Positions 51,988 to 62,234 are shown, counted from the first letter of the stretch. The stretch is 64,000 bases of DNA from Pseudomonadales bacterium (GCA_019090385.1 JAHRWB010000025.1:1-64000); one strand, 5' to 3'. The notes: a model not told the origin generated them from the sequence alone. Made by a program: numbers and translations.

Positions 51988-53898
51988 TTATTGTTCGTTT
52001 GTATTGGCATTGTGACGATTAGTGGAACTAGTGGGTTTGGGCGATTTGGGGGCGCTTGTCCTGCCGATAAAGGTATCCAGTACCTTGTCCTTGGGAAAAC
52101 TTTCCAGTCGTCGTGTTTTAATAGGTTTTCCGGTTTTTAGCGTGAAAGTGTAAGTTCTTGCACCTGATTTATCTTTATACTTATAAGTGTTGATATTATT
52201 TAGCGATATCACTTTTAAATGTTTCTGTGCTTGCCCATCCAAAATATACAAATCATGGTTGGTTAATAACCATTCATCATTTTTGAGGGCAACCATGAAG
52301 GCACTTTTATCAAGTTTATGGTTTTGGGTAATGACGCCATACATAGAGCGCATATCCGTCAAGAAACTGTTTACGAAGTAATCTCTGCTTTTATTACCTT
52401 CTCTCTGGTGCTCAGTCCCCAAAAAGTTCATTTCACCCTTTGCCCATGCTTGACGTGTACTAAGCAAAAACTCTTTTAAGGTATCAATCTGCGGCTCTCC
52501 AATGCAGGTATTTATATTCTGCCTTGAGTTTGACGTAACTATGCAATTGCTGGCCCTGATGCTTTCTATAGCAGCCTGTGCACTTAGCTCAGAGAGATAT
52601 TCGTAAAATTTTACCTGGTCGGCGGCTGTCGTTTCTCCGCCAAAGCCAGGTACCATCGAAACCCCTACACCCTTTCCGCTGGGAGATATACTGGCCATCT
52701 GTTTGGCGGATATGCGTGCTTGTGTGTAGGCTAAAGACATCACAAGTGCTCCTGCCAGTGCGGTTTTAATTTTTCCCTTTATGGCCTTTTTTTTAGCTTT
52801 TATTTTAGCCTGGTCATATTGTTTGGCTGCGGTTTGATAGTATTTAGCTGCAGTTTCATAGAGCTCTCCAGCTTCTTGTTGCCTGTCGCTTCTGGCGTAG
52901 TGCTCGGCAATCATATGCACCAGGTTAGCGGATGCGTAAACATCATCTTCGCTACCTGTGACCGCGAGGGGTAGGGCGCCACGTTCTACCAGTTGTAAGG
53001 CAAGTTCTGTATGGCCTTTGCTGGCAGCGATAAATAACGAGGTCCTGCCATCACTATCCATTGCATTGATATCTGCACCACCTTCAAGGAGCAGGATGGT
53101 ACTTGTACTGTGGCCACTTCTGGCAGCCGCTGTGATGGCACTGTCTTGTAACTCAAAAGTGGACGTTTGAATATTGGCATGTTTATCAATCAGCAGTTCA
53201 ATGATCGCATCCTGCCCATTTCTGGCGGCAAGGATTAAGGCAGTATTTCCAACAGAGTTCACGGCGTTGATATTTGCACCCTGTGCTATTAGATATTTCA
53301 CCATATCCAGCTTGCCAGTGAGAGCGGCTAACATTAAGCCGGTGGATTGATATCGGTCCGTGCCATCCACGTTTACACCACCGGATACGAGTAGTGTTGC
53401 TAGTTCAATATTTCCATTGGCAGCAACCGAAGGCAGTACTGCTAAATTATCTATATCTACGCCGGTGAGTTTGGCCCCGTTCTGTATCAGATATTTGACA
53501 ATTTCCATACGATTGTTAAGTGCTGCAAAATACAAAACACTGGCATTTTCCAACTCAGGTTTATAGTAGGGTGTCATACCGTTGGATGCTGTTACTTTAA
53601 AATTTACATCTGCGCCAGCTACGACAAGCTTTTTAACGACCTCAAAGTGTCCGTCCCTGGCCGCCCAATGTAATGCTGACCAGGCGTTGTAGTCGGTTTC
53701 ATTGATGTTCTTTGTTTTGCGGATAAATTTATCAGTTTTGGTCAGGTCACCCTTTACCGTTGCAGCATACAATTTGGATTGGCCGCCATTGAAGAAGCCC
53801 GCGTGTGCTGTAAGCCCCGGTAAAAAAACATACATCAAAGTGATAGAAATAATTAATTTTGAAGCTTTTAGGCCGCGGGCGTTGCACATATATTTCAT
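51988..53898 (-). CDS. Secreted ankyrin-repeat protein with unknown C-terminal domain
   Basis: The 636-residue protein has a signal sequence (LIISITLMYVFLPGLTAHA) and then about eight ankyrin repeats (residues about 40-310; examples YNAWSALHWAARDGHFEVVK, GNTALILAARNGQDAIIELL, GRTSLFIAASKGHTELALQL). A Tyr/Ala/Lys-rich helical stretch follows (about 335-370, YYQTAAKQYDQAKIKAKKKA) and a C-terminal part of about 230 residues that I do not recognise. The last 20 residues are low-complexity (Ser, Thr, Asn). It should act outside the cytoplasm, probably by protein binding. No partner is apparent. Confidence 0.85.
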   Translation of the reverse strand: MKYMCNARGLKASKLIISITLMYVFLPGLTAHAGFFNGGQSKLYAATVKGDLTKTDKFIRKTKNINETDYNAWSALHWAARDGHFEVVKKLVVAGADVNFKVTASNGMTPYYKPELENASVLYFAALNNRMEIVKYLIQNGAKLTGVDIDNLAVLPSVAANGNIELATLLVSGGVNVDGTDRYQSTGLMLAALTGKLDMVKYLIAQGANINAVNSVGNTALILAARNGQDAIIELLIDKHANIQTSTFELQDSAITAAARSGHSTSTILLLEGGADINAMDSDGRTSLFIAASKGHTELALQLVERGALPLAVTGSEDDVYASANLVHMIAEHYARSDRQQEAGELYETAAKYYQTAAKQYDQAKIKAKKKAIKGKIKTALAGALVMSLAYTQARISAKQMASISPSGKGVGVSMVPGFGGETTAADQVKFYEYLSELSAQAAIESIRASNCIVTSNSRQNINTCIGEPQIDTLKEFLLSTRQAWAKGEMNFLGTEHQREGNKSRDYFVNSFLTDMRSMYGVITQNHKLDKSAFMVALKNDEWLLTNHDLYILDGQAQKHLKVISLNNINTYKYKDKSGARTYTFTLKTGKPIKTRRLESFPKDKVLDTFIGRTSAPKSPKPTSSTNRHNANTNEQ

Positions 53899-53951
53899 GC
53901 TACAGATCTAAGTTTAAAGTCGGTCTTTATAATCTGCCTCGATGCTGGCAT

Positions 53952-54026
53952 CTATTCGAGTCGAGGTGAGGACTCGCCAATAATTTCACGCATTTGTGCG
54001 GTACTTTTAATCGTGTAGTCGCTCAT
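53952..54026 (-). pseudogene. Possible 5' remnant of a PNPOx-like flavoprotein gene
   Basis: A 24-codon frame from ATG at 54026 reads MSDYTIKSTAQMREIIGESS plus four residues, then stops at 53952. The S-x-x-QMREIIGE-x-S pattern resembles the N-terminus of FMN-binding pyridoxamine-phosphate-oxidase-like proteins, but no continuation in any frame was found before the ankyrin gene. The end overlaps a small hairpin (CGAGTC/GACTCG, 53957-53976). This may be a truncated gene left by a deletion; chance similarity is possible. Confidence 0.3.
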
Positions 54027-54081
54027 ATACTCTGTCTTCCGATAAGCAATTATTGATGGTAACAAAAACGATAATGTCAGC

Positions 54082-55059
54082 GTGAGTGAAAATAACCAAA
54101 AAGGTACAGTAAAATCACGATCATTGCTGATGCGCCTCATAACCTGGCTGTTGGCTTTCGGTTGTTTTTACGTGGTGTATGGGCGCGTAGTTGTGGCCGC
54201 AGCCCGGGAGGGCCTTACCCCGCAAGACTACCTGGTGGAATTTTTTGCCGGGGCAGATTGGGTATTATGGCTTTGCTTGATGATTCCATACTCGCTGTTC
54301 TTTTTTGTTGTGGACTCCCATGCGACCTGGCGCACAATTCGCTGGTTTAATGCCCCGGAAATTAAACTAACACAAATACTGCCGATTCGAGCCAGTGCCT
54401 ATATTTTATCCCTGGTTAACGAACAGGTAGGCAAGGGTGCGATGTCCATGTACTTATTGCGGGCCTATAAAGTGCCGGGCTGGGAAGCATTGTCTTCCAT
54501 GATATTGCTCGGTGTCGTAGAGATATATCAGTTGTTGATTGTTTCTGGCCTGGGAGTATTTTTGTATACTGATTTGGTAGAAGCAGCATCTTCCCAGTTG
54601 CCACTGAACCAAATTTTACCTGCGATTTTTATGTTGGCTATGGTATATATACCGTTTCATCTTTGGTATTTTTCAGGCCGTTTACTGCCTGGATCTGCCT
54701 TTCGCAACAAACCTCTGCTGCGGGCCTTTAAAATGGCCCGGCCGATTAACTATGTGTTGTTACTGTTGTTCAAGTTACCGAATTTACTGATGGCAGTAGT
54801 GGTTTATACCGTGTCTCTGAAATTATTTCATGTACCGGTTAGCTTTGGTCAATTGCTGGCATTTTTACCAGTTATTTTTCTGGCGGCGGCACTGCCACTA
54901 CCGTTTCATGCGGGTGCATTGTTGCTCTGGACAGTGCTCTTTCCGGATTACCCGGAGGTGGGTGTTTTTAGTCTGATTATGCACACCTTCTTTTTGTCTT
55001 TTAATGCCATGATAGGGCTCATTTTCTTACCCAAAGCTAATAAGGAATTATTTGGCTGA
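54082..55059 (+). CDS. Multi-pass membrane protein, LPG-synthase/flippase-like
   Basis: This 325-residue protein has about seven to eight hydrophobic helices. The central segment RASAYILSLVNEQVGKGAMS and the following YLLRAYKVPGWEALSSMILL resemble the membrane domain of lysylphosphatidylglycerol synthase/flippase-like proteins (UPF0104 group), many of which handle lipids or polyprenyl sugars. No domain for the synthase is present. The start used is GTG at 54082; an ATG at about 54130 is an alternative and neither has a ribosome site. The family call is tentative. Confidence 0.55.
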   Translation: MSENNQKGTVKSRSLLMRLITWLLAFGCFYVVYGRVVVAAAREGLTPQDYLVEFFAGADWVLWLCLMIPYSLFFFVVDSHATWRTIRWFNAPEIKLTQILPIRASAYILSLVNEQVGKGAMSMYLLRAYKVPGWEALSSMILLGVVEIYQLLIVSGLGVFLYTDLVEAASSQLPLNQILPAIFMLAMVYIPFHLWYFSGRLLPGSAFRNKPLLRAFKMARPINYVLLLLFKLPNLLMAVVVYTVSLKLFHVPVSFGQLLAFLPVIFLAAALPLPFHAGALLLWTVLFPDYPEVGVFSLIMHTFFLSFNAMIGLIFLPKANKELFG

Positions 55060-55110
55060 TACAGGCGCCAAGATGTAGCTTGACGGATGCTATTTTGCTT
55101 GCGCAAGGAA

Positions 55111-55644
55111 CTATCTGTTTGATCGTTTCACCTGAAAGAGTGCCCACAAACGGTCCAGCATGGATATCGCTGTGCTGGCTATCAAGGCCAGGGCAAATAA
55201 CTCACTCACTTTTGCTGGTAGCCAGTCAAATATTGTCAGGTTTTGTGCCAGCAAAGTTCCCAGCAAAATGAAGTAGGCGATGCCATTACTTTGCCCCACC
55301 AGGCTCATGCGCAGGGTATTGCCCGCCAGTGCTTTACTATCCAGTACATATTGAGTGAATGCAATTAGGATCATGGTGGGTAATATGGCGGGGATGGCAC
55401 CCAAACAGGCAAATGCACCCAGGCATATAGTGACGTACAAAGCATCGCTTCCATGATCAAACAAACGGCCAAAGGCGGTGCTCTGGTTGAGCTTGCGGGC
55501 TATAGGGCCATCGGCAATGTCCGTTAAAATAGCGACCAAAAATAGACCTGTGGCCCACACCCATTGTTGTGAGTAGATAAGCCAGGCACCCGGTGCAATC
55601 AGGGCCAGCCTGATGAAGGTAATGGCATTTGCCAGCGTCAGCAC
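55111..55644 (-). CDS. CDP-alcohol phosphatidyltransferase
   Basis: This 177-residue membrane enzyme has the complete family signature D-x2-D-G-x2-A-R-x8-G-x3-D-x3-D (Asp42, Asp45, Gly46, Ala49, Arg50, Gly59, Asp63, Asp67) and several helices. It moves a phosphatidyl group from CDP-diacylglycerol to an alcohol, as in phosphatidylglycerophosphate or related lipid synthesis. The first codon is GTG with no evident ribosome site. It converges with the flippase-like gene and diverges from the SDR gene at 55674 by about 29 bp. Confidence 0.88.
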   Translation of the reverse strand: MLTLANAITFIRLALIAPGAWLIYSQQWVWATGLFLVAILTDIADGPIARKLNQSTAFGRLFDHGSDALYVTICLGAFACLGAIPAILPTMILIAFTQYVLDSKALAGNTLRMSLVGQSNGIAYFILLGTLLAQNLTIFDWLPAKVSELFALALIASTAISMLDRLWALFQVKRSNR

Positions 55645-55673
55645 GGTATTTATGATTTATACTCATCTTGCAT

Positions 55674-56645
55674 ATGTCTGTTCATTTAACATCAAGTGCC
55701 ATACACATTCGAGGCCCGGTACTGATTAGTGGTGCGAATGGTAGCCTGGGGCGGCGTATGATCGCGCGTTTGGCGCCATTGGTATCAGTGGTTGCCCTGG
55801 TACGTTCAGCGCTTGCGGCAAAAGGTCTTCAGTCTGAATTGGCAGCGAGCAATTTTGCCGCCAACGTGACTATTCACGTGCATGATTATTCCCAGGGCGC
55901 GGGTGCTACTGGCTTAGTTGAGATAATGACGGGTTGTAAGTCACTTATCCACCTGGCAGGTATTATTAAAGAAACCCGCAGTAGCACTTATATACAAGCC
56001 CAGGAAGATACAACACGTGCTCTGGTAGAGGCAGCGGAACGATGCAGTGTAGAACGTATTATCTACGTTAGTATTCTTGGTGCAGATGTAGGATCTACCA
56101 ATGCTTGTTTGTCGTCCAGGGGACGAGCTGAGCATATTTTGCTCGATAGCGATATTTCCTCACTTATATTGCGGGTGCCTATGGTCCTGGGGCAGGGTGA
56201 TTACGCTACGGTGGCACTTCAGCGTCGCGCGGCTGCCCGCTTGGTATTTTTGTTAAGGGGGCGTAGCCTGGAACAGCCAATTTTTGCCGGGGATCTTGAA
56301 AATGCGCTACTGGCAGGACTAAAGCACAATATGTCCGAACATAAGGTCTTGGAACTGGCGGGTCCGGAATCATTGAGTCGTGCGCAACTTATCACTAGGG
56401 CTGCGCAAATTATGCATCAATCAGCCTCGGGCAGCTCAATATTGCCCACCCTGATTTCTTTGCCTGTGGTGCTCGGGTATGGATTAGCCTGGTTGTTGGA
56501 AAATGTGTTGGCTTCCCCACCCCTTACCCGGGCTATGCTGGGTGTTCTGGATCATGATGACAATATTGATCCCGTGCCGGCATGTGATTGGCTGGGCATT
56601 GAACTTACGCCTTTAGATGCAATGTTAAAAACTTTGCTTCAGTAA
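55674..56645 (+). CDS. NAD-dependent epimerase/SDR (atypical, NmrA/NDUFA9-like)
   Basis: This protein of about 323 residues starts with a Rossmann motif VLISGANGSLGRRMIARL, followed by LIHLAGIIKETRSS and VERIIYVSILGADVGST. The YxxxK of classical SDRs is not evident (SSRGRAEHILL is at that position), as in NmrA-like and NDUFA9-like atypical SDRs that bind NAD(P)H and often have no strong catalysis. A TTG at 55668 opens the frame but the ATG at 55674 is used. Its function is unknown. Confidence 0.75.
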   Translation: MSVHLTSSAIHIRGPVLISGANGSLGRRMIARLAPLVSVVALVRSALAAKGLQSELAASNFAANVTIHVHDYSQGAGATGLVEIMTGCKSLIHLAGIIKETRSSTYIQAQEDTTRALVEAAERCSVERIIYVSILGADVGSTNACLSSRGRAEHILLDSDISSLILRVPMVLGQGDYATVALQRRAAARLVFLLRGRSLEQPIFAGDLENALLAGLKHNMSEHKVLELAGPESLSRAQLITRAAQIMHQSASGSSILPTLISLPVVLGYGLAWLLENVLASPPLTRAMLGVLDHDDNIDPVPACDWLGIELTPLDAMLKTLLQ

Positions 56646-56677
56646 AAACGCATGTGTTTAGTGTCAGTGCGCGTGAA

Positions 56678-57595
56678 CTAGGTGTGCATACTACTGCGTT
56701 CAGCTTCAATAAAGATGCGTTTGACGTGCTCGTAGCGTGATTTTATGGCTTTATCTATGTCTTCAATAGAACTTTCTATTTGCACCGCTGTGGCATTATC
56801 TTTAAATTTTACGCTGATATTAACCAGAATAAATTCAGGACCCATATGCATGGTGAGTACTTCATGAACCTTTTCTACACCGTTATATGAGGCGCAAAGG
56901 GTACGAATGCCATTGACAGTATCCAGGTTAGCTCGTTCACCAATAAGCAGCCCCTTGGTCTCTATGGCCAGCCACGTTGCTGTGCCGGCCAGGACAAGGC
57001 CAATGCACACTGAGGCCACGCCGTCCAGCCACAAATAACCCAGGCTAGAACTTAGATAAACACCCAGCGCGGCTATCAATAAGCCCAGCATGGCAGCACT
57101 GTCTTCAAACAGGATCAAAAATACGGAAGGATCTTTGCCGCGTTTTACTGCTTCCAGATAAGTCCAACTGCCTTTTGATCTGGAAAATTCACGGAATGCC
57201 ATGTACCAGGCAGCACCTTCTATGACCAGCGCCAATCCCAGAACAATGTAATTCACCATGGCATTTTTTATGGCATGGGGGTTTAGTATCTGGCCTATGC
57301 CTTCATATATCGAAATACCCGCTCCGATGCCAAAGATCAGAATGGCTACCACAAAGCTCCAAAAATAGACTTCTTTGCCATGTCCGAAGGGAAACAGGTC
57401 GTCGGGGGGTTTCTGGGCTTGTTTCAAACCGTAAAGCAATAAGACTTGGTTGCCTGTATCGACTACCGAGTGAATGCCCTCGGAGAACATGGCAGAACTA
57501 CCGGTAATTATGGCCGCCGCGAACTTGCAGAGCGAAACCAGTGAGTTTCCGATGAGTGCGGCGATAATGACTTTTTTAGACGAAGATGATGACAC
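56678..57595 (-). CDS. Cation diffusion facilitator family transporter
   Basis: This 305-residue protein has six helices and a C-terminal cytoplasmic domain. The metal site of helix 2 is seen in MFSEGIHSVVDTGNQ (H-x3-D), and the helix 5 region in LFEDSAAMLGLLIAALGVY. It exports Zn2+, Fe2+ or other divalent cations against protons. The start is GTG with AGGAAA upstream. It converges with the atypical SDR gene and diverges from pdxH across a 269-bp gap without recognisable structure. Confidence 0.9.
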   Translation of the reverse strand: MSSSSSKKVIIAALIGNSLVSLCKFAAAIITGSSAMFSEGIHSVVDTGNQVLLLYGLKQAQKPPDDLFPFGHGKEVYFWSFVVAILIFGIGAGISIYEGIGQILNPHAIKNAMVNYIVLGLALVIEGAAWYMAFREFSRSKGSWTYLEAVKRGKDPSVFLILFEDSAAMLGLLIAALGVYLSSSLGYLWLDGVASVCIGLVLAGTATWLAIETKGLLIGERANLDTVNGIRTLCASYNGVEKVHEVLTMHMGPEFILVNISVKFKDNATAVQIESSIEDIDKAIKSRYEHVKRIFIEAERSSMHT

Positions 57596-57864
57596 GTGTG
57601 ATTTCCTGGTTTGGGCTCATCGGTTAAATCCAGCTTTAAAAATTTACAGTTTAAAATACCTGTAACCTTATACTCTGTGTTATTAGGCTTGGAAATAGAG
57701 TGTGCGATTGAGGTAAAATACTATTTATACATGAACTGCGGGTCGTTTTCAGCAAGCAGGAGGCAAGTTGCTCACTACCGTGGTTAAAAATTTAGCCTGG
57801 GTAATTCCCAGGAACAAACAAGGGCAAAAACAACAGCAAAATAACATAAGTTGCTGGCAGAAAA

Positions 57865-58494
57865 ATGAATACCTTCAAGGCACTTAAATTAATGGCCGAC
57901 CCCTTACAGGGATTTGCAATTTGGCTTAAAGAGGCAGAAGCAGCTGGTATAGAACAGTCCGAAGCAGCAAGTCTGGCAACGGTCAATAATAGGGGTGCGC
58001 CCTCTATGCGCACTGTTCTGTATAAAGGCATGTCGAAGGGCGGGTTTTGTTTTTACACCAACTACAATAGTCCGAAATCTAGAGATATTGAGCAAAACTC
58101 TAGTGTGGCATTGCTGTTTTTCTGGCAGGTTCAGGCCCGTCAGATTCGCATTACCGGGACTGTGGAAAAACTGTCAGAGAGTGAATCTCAGGCCTATTTT
58201 TTGACCCGGGACAGAGGTAGTCAAATAGGTGCATGGGCATCAGAGCAGAGTGAAGAACTTGAGTCGCGGGATGCGCTTATGCAGCGAGTTGCCGAACTAA
58301 CAGAGATGCATGCAGGTAAAGAGGTACCTTGTCCGCCACATTGGGGGGGCTTTAGAGTGTTGCCCAGTGTGATGGAGTTCTGGCAGGGTCGCGATGATCG
58401 CTTGCATGACAGATTCCAGTTTAGCCTGGATGATGCCAAGGGGAAGGGAACTGCGGATGCTAAAACCTGGCGGCATAAGCGCTTGGCACCCTAG
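57865..58494 (+). CDS. pdxH: Pyridoxamine 5'-phosphate oxidase PdxH
   Basis: At 209 residues it has the standard length. RTVLYKGMSKGGFCFYTNYN, SRDIEQNSSVALLFFWQ, RQIRITGTVEKLSE, RGSQIGAWAS and the terminal WRHKRLAP match PdxH throughout, including the FMN- and PLP-binding arginines. The enzyme oxidises pyridoxine or pyridoxamine phosphate to pyridoxal phosphate. It is alone on its strand and converges with rmlD. Confidence 0.95.
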   Translation: MNTFKALKLMADPLQGFAIWLKEAEAAGIEQSEAASLATVNNRGAPSMRTVLYKGMSKGGFCFYTNYNSPKSRDIEQNSSVALLFFWQVQARQIRITGTVEKLSESESQAYFLTRDRGSQIGAWASEQSEELESRDALMQRVAELTEMHAGKEVPCPPHWGGFRVLPSVMEFWQGRDDRLHDRFQFSLDDAKGKGTADAKTWRHKRLAP

Positions 58495-58529
58495 TTGATG
58501 CTACAGTAAGCATGGCACTGTTTGGTAGC

Positions 58530-59426
58530 CTATTTTTTTCCATTATTGGTACCAGAGTAGCTTTCAAGCAAACGGTCTAGCCCGACCGACCAGTGAGGCA
58601 GATTATGTCTGAGTGCTTGCTCTAGTTTGCTGGTATTTAATACGGAGTTGGCTGGCCTTTCTGCATCCGTTGGGTATTCTGTTGTTGTGAGGGCTTTCAC
58701 TTCTGGTATTTTTTGAATAAGTCCTGCTTGGTAAGCGCGCCTAAATATCTCCTTGGCAAACTCGTACCAGGAAACTGCGCCCCTGCAACATAAGTGGTAA
58801 ATACCTGAATTCAGAGCTGCTTTGTATTCTCCGGAGATTTCACTTTGAACTATTGTATGTACGGTGTGGGCAATATCTCCAGCGTAAGTAGGGCAGCCAA
58901 ATTGATCGTTCACCACTCCTAGCTGGGCTCTTTCACTTCCCAGACGTAGCATAGTGTTAACGAAGTTTCCGCCATCCTCCGCAAATACCCAGCTGGTTCG
59001 GAATATAAAGTATCGATCACAAATTGTAGTAATAGCCAGTTCACCGGCGAGTTTGGATTGCCCGTAAATACCGGTAGGCGAGGTTGGGTCATCTTCTGCA
59101 TAGGGCGTGTTTGAATTTCCGGAAAAAACGTAGTCGGTTGAAAAATGTATAAGCAGGATTTTATGTTTGTTGGCATATTGAGCCAATGCATTGACCGCCA
59201 CTTCGTTGATCAGGTGGGCGAGCTCTGGTTCAGATTCTGCCTTGTCTACCGCTGTGTATGCTGCAGCATTGATAATACAGTCTGGGTTTAGTTTTGTGAG
59301 GCTGTTATCAATGCTGGAGGTATTGGATAAATCCAGGCTATTGCGATCCCATAGCGTGGCTTTCGGAAAGTACTGTGCCAGTGCTTTGCCCACCTGGCCA
59401 TTTTTACCCAGAATGAGCACGTGCAT
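58530..59426 (-). CDS. rmlD: dTDP-4-dehydrorhamnose reductase RmlD
   Basis: This 298-residue SDR has the RmlD N-terminus HVLILGKNGQVGKALAQYF, then NAAAYTAVDKAESE, HFSTDYVFSG and YGQSKLAGE (Tyr and Lys of YxxxK). It reduces dTDP-4-keto-L-rhamnose to dTDP-L-rhamnose with NAD(P)H, the last step of the pathway. It is the final gene of the rmlBACD operon and follows rmlC by 5 bp. AAGG precedes the ATG. Confidence 0.95.
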   Translation of the reverse strand: MHVLILGKNGQVGKALAQYFPKATLWDRNSLDLSNTSSIDNSLTKLNPDCIINAAAYTAVDKAESEPELAHLINEVAVNALAQYANKHKILLIHFSTDYVFSGNSNTPYAEDDPTSPTGIYGQSKLAGELAITTICDRYFIFRTSWVFAEDGGNFVNTMLRLGSERAQLGVVNDQFGCPTYAGDIAHTVHTIVQSEISGEYKAALNSGIYHLCCRGAVSWYEFAKEIFRRAYQAGLIQKIPEVKALTTTEYPTDAERPANSVLNTSKLEQALRHNLPHWSVGLDRLLESYSGTNNGKK

Positions 59427-59431
59427 GGTGA

Positions 59432-60007
59432 TTAGGCCTTTTTGCTGCCGGTATTTCTGATAGTGTCTTGAGCAGCGGAAAGGCTGGCCAGGGTCGGCAG
59501 TTGCTGGTCCTTTTCTGCCAGATTGGCTCGTTCAAGTGGCCAGTCAATACCCACGTCAGGATCATTCCAAATCAATCCGCTTTCGCCATCCGGGTCATAA
59601 TAGTCAGTACACTTGTATTCCACATCCGCCAAGTTTGAAAGTACCTGGAATCCATGTGCCATGCCAGGGGGTATGTAGAGTTGTTTCTGGTTCTCTGCGG
59701 TCAGCGTGATGCCAAACCAACGACCGAAATTACTGGAGCTCGGGTCGACATCGACAGCGACATCAAATATTTCACCACGTACCACACGCACAAGTTTGCC
59801 CTGGGGTTTCCGGGTTTGCAGGTGAAGTCCGCGCAGCACTCCAAGTTTGGAATGGCTGTGGTTGTCCTGCACAAAGGCCTGGCCAGGTTCGAGCAGTACG
59901 TTATAGTCACAGGCTCTAAAGGTTTCCAGAAAGAAGCCACGTTCGTCTTTGAACACACGCGGCTCTATTATGACAACGCCGGGCAGGGCCGTTTTTTCGA
60001 CCTTCAT
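59432..60007 (-). CDS. rmlC: dTDP-4-dehydrorhamnose 3,5-epimerase RmlC
   Basis: The 191-residue cupin-type epimerase has [40 protein letters not shown] with the catalytic His, and [14 protein letters not shown]. It converts dTDP-4-keto-6-deoxy-D-glucose to the L-rhamno form. Its start overlaps the rmlA stop by 4 bp. The length is in the normal range. Confidence 0.95.
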   Translation of the reverse strand: MKVEKTALPGVVIIEPRVFKDERGFFLETFRACDYNVLLEPGQAFVQDNHSHSKLGVLRGLHLQTRKPQGKLVRVVRGEIFDVAVDVDPSSSNFGRWFGITLTAENQKQLYIPPGMAHGFQVLSNLADVEYKCTDYYDPDGESGLIWNDPDVGIDWPLERANLAEKDQQLPTLASLSAAQDTIRNTGSKKA

Positions 60008-60897
60008 CGTCTGTACTCCAGCATAGATATTAGGTATTCACCATAACCACTTTTCATAAGTGGTAGGGCCAGTGTGCGAACTTGTTGTTCGTCAATCCAG
60101 CCCAGGACCCAGGCAATTTCTTCCGGGCAGGCAGCTTTGAGCCCCTGACGTTTTTCCAATGTTTGAATATAGTGGGCAGCTTCTAATAAGGAATCGTGCG
60201 TACCGGTGTCCAACCAGGCCATACCGCGGCCCATTACCTGTACATTGAGTTGACCACGCTTCAGGTAAACATTGTTGATATCTGTAATTTCAAGTTCACC
60301 CCGGCTGGAGGGGGATATTGATTTAGCGATTTCCACCACGGCGGAATCGTAGAAGTATAAACCGGTAACGGCGAATCTGCTTTGGGGTTTTTGGGGTTTC
60401 TCTTCAATAGATACGGCGCGCATGTCGTCATCAAAATTAATCACACCGAATTCTTCAGGGTTTCTGACAGCATAGGCAAATACCGATGCTCCCAGGGGTT
60501 CACTGTCTGCACTTTTAAGCAGCGAGATTAGTCCATCGCCAAAAAACAGATTGTCACCCAGCACCAGTGCACTGGGACCGCCGGCTAGAAATTTTTCGCC
60601 AATAATAAATGCCTGGGCAAGACCCTTAGGTTCGGGTTGCACCGCGTACTCAAGTTGCAGACCCCACTGACTGCCGTCGCCGAGCATTTGCTGGAATCGG
60701 GGTGTATCGTCGGGAGTAGAAATAATCAGTATTTCCCGGATTCCCGCAAGCATGAGTGTCGTTAGCGGGTAATAAATCATGGGTTTGTCATAGACGGGCA
60801 ATAACTGTTTACATACGCCGAGCGTTACCGGGTGCAGGCGAGTGCCACTGCCGCCAGCCAATATGATGCCTTTTCTCTTGTCAGATTTCTGTGTCAT
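60004..60897 (-). CDS. rmlA: Glucose-1-phosphate thymidylyltransferase RmlA
   Basis: This 297-residue nucleotidyltransferase has the signature [20 protein letters not shown], then [16 protein letters not shown] and [11 protein letters not shown], all diagnostic of RmlA/RfbA. It makes dTDP-glucose, the first step toward dTDP-L-rhamnose. It is 38 bp downstream of rmlB and overlaps rmlC, so it belongs to the same transcript. Confidence 0.96.
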   Translation of the reverse strand: MTQKSDKRKGIILAGGSGTRLHPVTLGVCKQLLPVYDKPMIYYPLTTLMLAGIREILIISTPDDTPRFQQMLGDGSQWGLQLEYAVQPEPKGLAQAFIIGEKFLAGGPSALVLGDNLFFGDGLISLLKSADSEPLGASVFAYAVRNPEEFGVINFDDDMRAVSIEEKPQKPQSRFAVTGLYFYDSAVVEIAKSISPSSRGELEITDINNVYLKRGQLNVQVMGRGMAWLDTGTHDSLLEAAHYIQTLEKRQGLKAACPEEIAWVLGWIDEQQVRTLALPLMKSGYGEYLISMLEYRR

Positions 60898-60935
60898 GTA
60901 ACGTACGCCGGTTATGCTGCAGGTATTTCAAACGC

Positions 60936-62006
60936 TTATGAGATAGGTATTTTACCCAAACGTTGTAGTTGGTAACTACCATCAATTATGTTCTGACACC
61001 ATTGTTCATTGTTTAGATACCATGAAATAGTTTTTTTCAGGCCGGATTGGAAGTTTTCTGTGGGTTGCCAGCCTAGTTCTTTGTAAATTTTACCAGCATT
61101 TATTGCATATCGTTTATCGTGCCCGGGCCGATCGTCTACATATTTTATAAGATCGCTATATTGGCTATTTTTTATTTTACGTTCTGGCGATAAGTGCTCC
61201 AAAACGTTACAGATTTCATTGACTACATCAATATTTTTTATCTCATTGTTCCCGCCAATATTGTAGGTAGCGCCAATTTCTCCCTGCATGAGTACACGGT
61301 AAAGCGCGCGCGCGTGATCTTCAACATGCAGCCAATCGCGAATTTGTAGACCATTGCCGTACACGGGCAGGGCTTTTCCTGCCAGTGCATTGAGTATCAT
61401 ATGTGGGATGAGCTTTTCCGGAAACTGGTACGGGCCATAGTTGTTAGAACAGTTGGTGATAATTGTTGGCAGGCCATAGGTTCGCCCCCAGGCCCGGACG
61501 AGGTGATCAGCTCCAGCTTTTGATGCTGCATAAGGTGAGCTGGGGTTGTAGGCTGTTTGCTCATCAAAGGGTGGGTCGTCCGGGTGTAGATCTCCAAACA
61601 CCTCGTCAGTAGATATATTAAGCAATCGGAAATTTGCCTGGGCACCGGCGTTCAGAGTGGACCAATAGGTTTTGATACTCTCCAACAGTGTGTAGGTACC
61701 AACGAGATTGGTTTGAATAAAATCTCCTGGCCCATCTATGGAACGATCGACATGGCTTTCTGCAGCCAGATGCATAATGGCATCGGGTTGCCATTGGGCA
61801 AAAAGTTGGTTTAGCGCATGGGCATCACAAATATCAGCTTGAACGAACTGGTAGCGTGGAGACTCAGCAGCGTGCCCCAGTGATGCAAGATTGCCGGCAT
61901 AAGTTAGTTTGTCCAGATTCATGACTTGGGTGTCTGTATCCTGGATGAGGTAGCGTATGAGCGCTGAGCCTATAAAGCCCGCACCTCCACTTATAATGAC
62001 TTTCAT
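60936..62006 (-). CDS. rmlB: dTDP-glucose 4,6-dehydratase RmlB
   Basis: The 356-residue extended SDR starts [19 protein letters not shown], with [24 protein letters not shown] and [10 protein letters not shown] (catalytic Tyr/Lys). It converts dTDP-glucose to dTDP-4-keto-6-deoxyglucose and leads the operon rmlBACD for dTDP-L-rhamnose used in surface polysaccharide. The promoter must lie in the 228-bp divergent gap before the glutamate dehydrogenase gene, in which no distinct motif was seen. Confidence 0.96.
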   Translation of the reverse strand: MKVIISGGAGFIGSALIRYLIQDTDTQVMNLDKLTYAGNLASLGHAAESPRYQFVQADICDAHALNQLFAQWQPDAIMHLAAESHVDRSIDGPGDFIQTNLVGTYTLLESIKTYWSTLNAGAQANFRLLNISTDEVFGDLHPDDPPFDEQTAYNPSSPYAASKAGADHLVRAWGRTYGLPTIITNCSNNYGPYQFPEKLIPHMILNALAGKALPVYGNGLQIRDWLHVEDHARALYRVLMQGEIGATYNIGGNNEIKNIDVVNEICNVLEHLSPERKIKNSQYSDLIKYVDDRPGHDKRYAINAGKIYKELGWQPTENFQSGLKKTISWYLNNEQWCQNIIDGSYQLQRLGKIPIS

Positions 62007-62234
62007 GAAGTTCCAGTTCCCACCTGTGGGCCTACGTCGCTGTGCTATGTACTCGTCCTATGACGGACTTGTTGAAAAACCTGTGTCGTGGGTCACCCTT
62101 GGGGAGTCGCTTTGCTGTCGATTATACGATCTGTCCCGAGATACGCTTATACTAAACTATTCTAAAGGAAAACGCGGTGTTTTAGCTTGCATGGCGTATT
62201 TGGACAAAAAACTGCGTACAGGGAAGGTTAAGCA

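Noticed and set aside
58495-58529. Terminator between pdxH and rmlD
   Set aside because: A T-run is present but no stable stem could be found by eye in this 35-bp gap.
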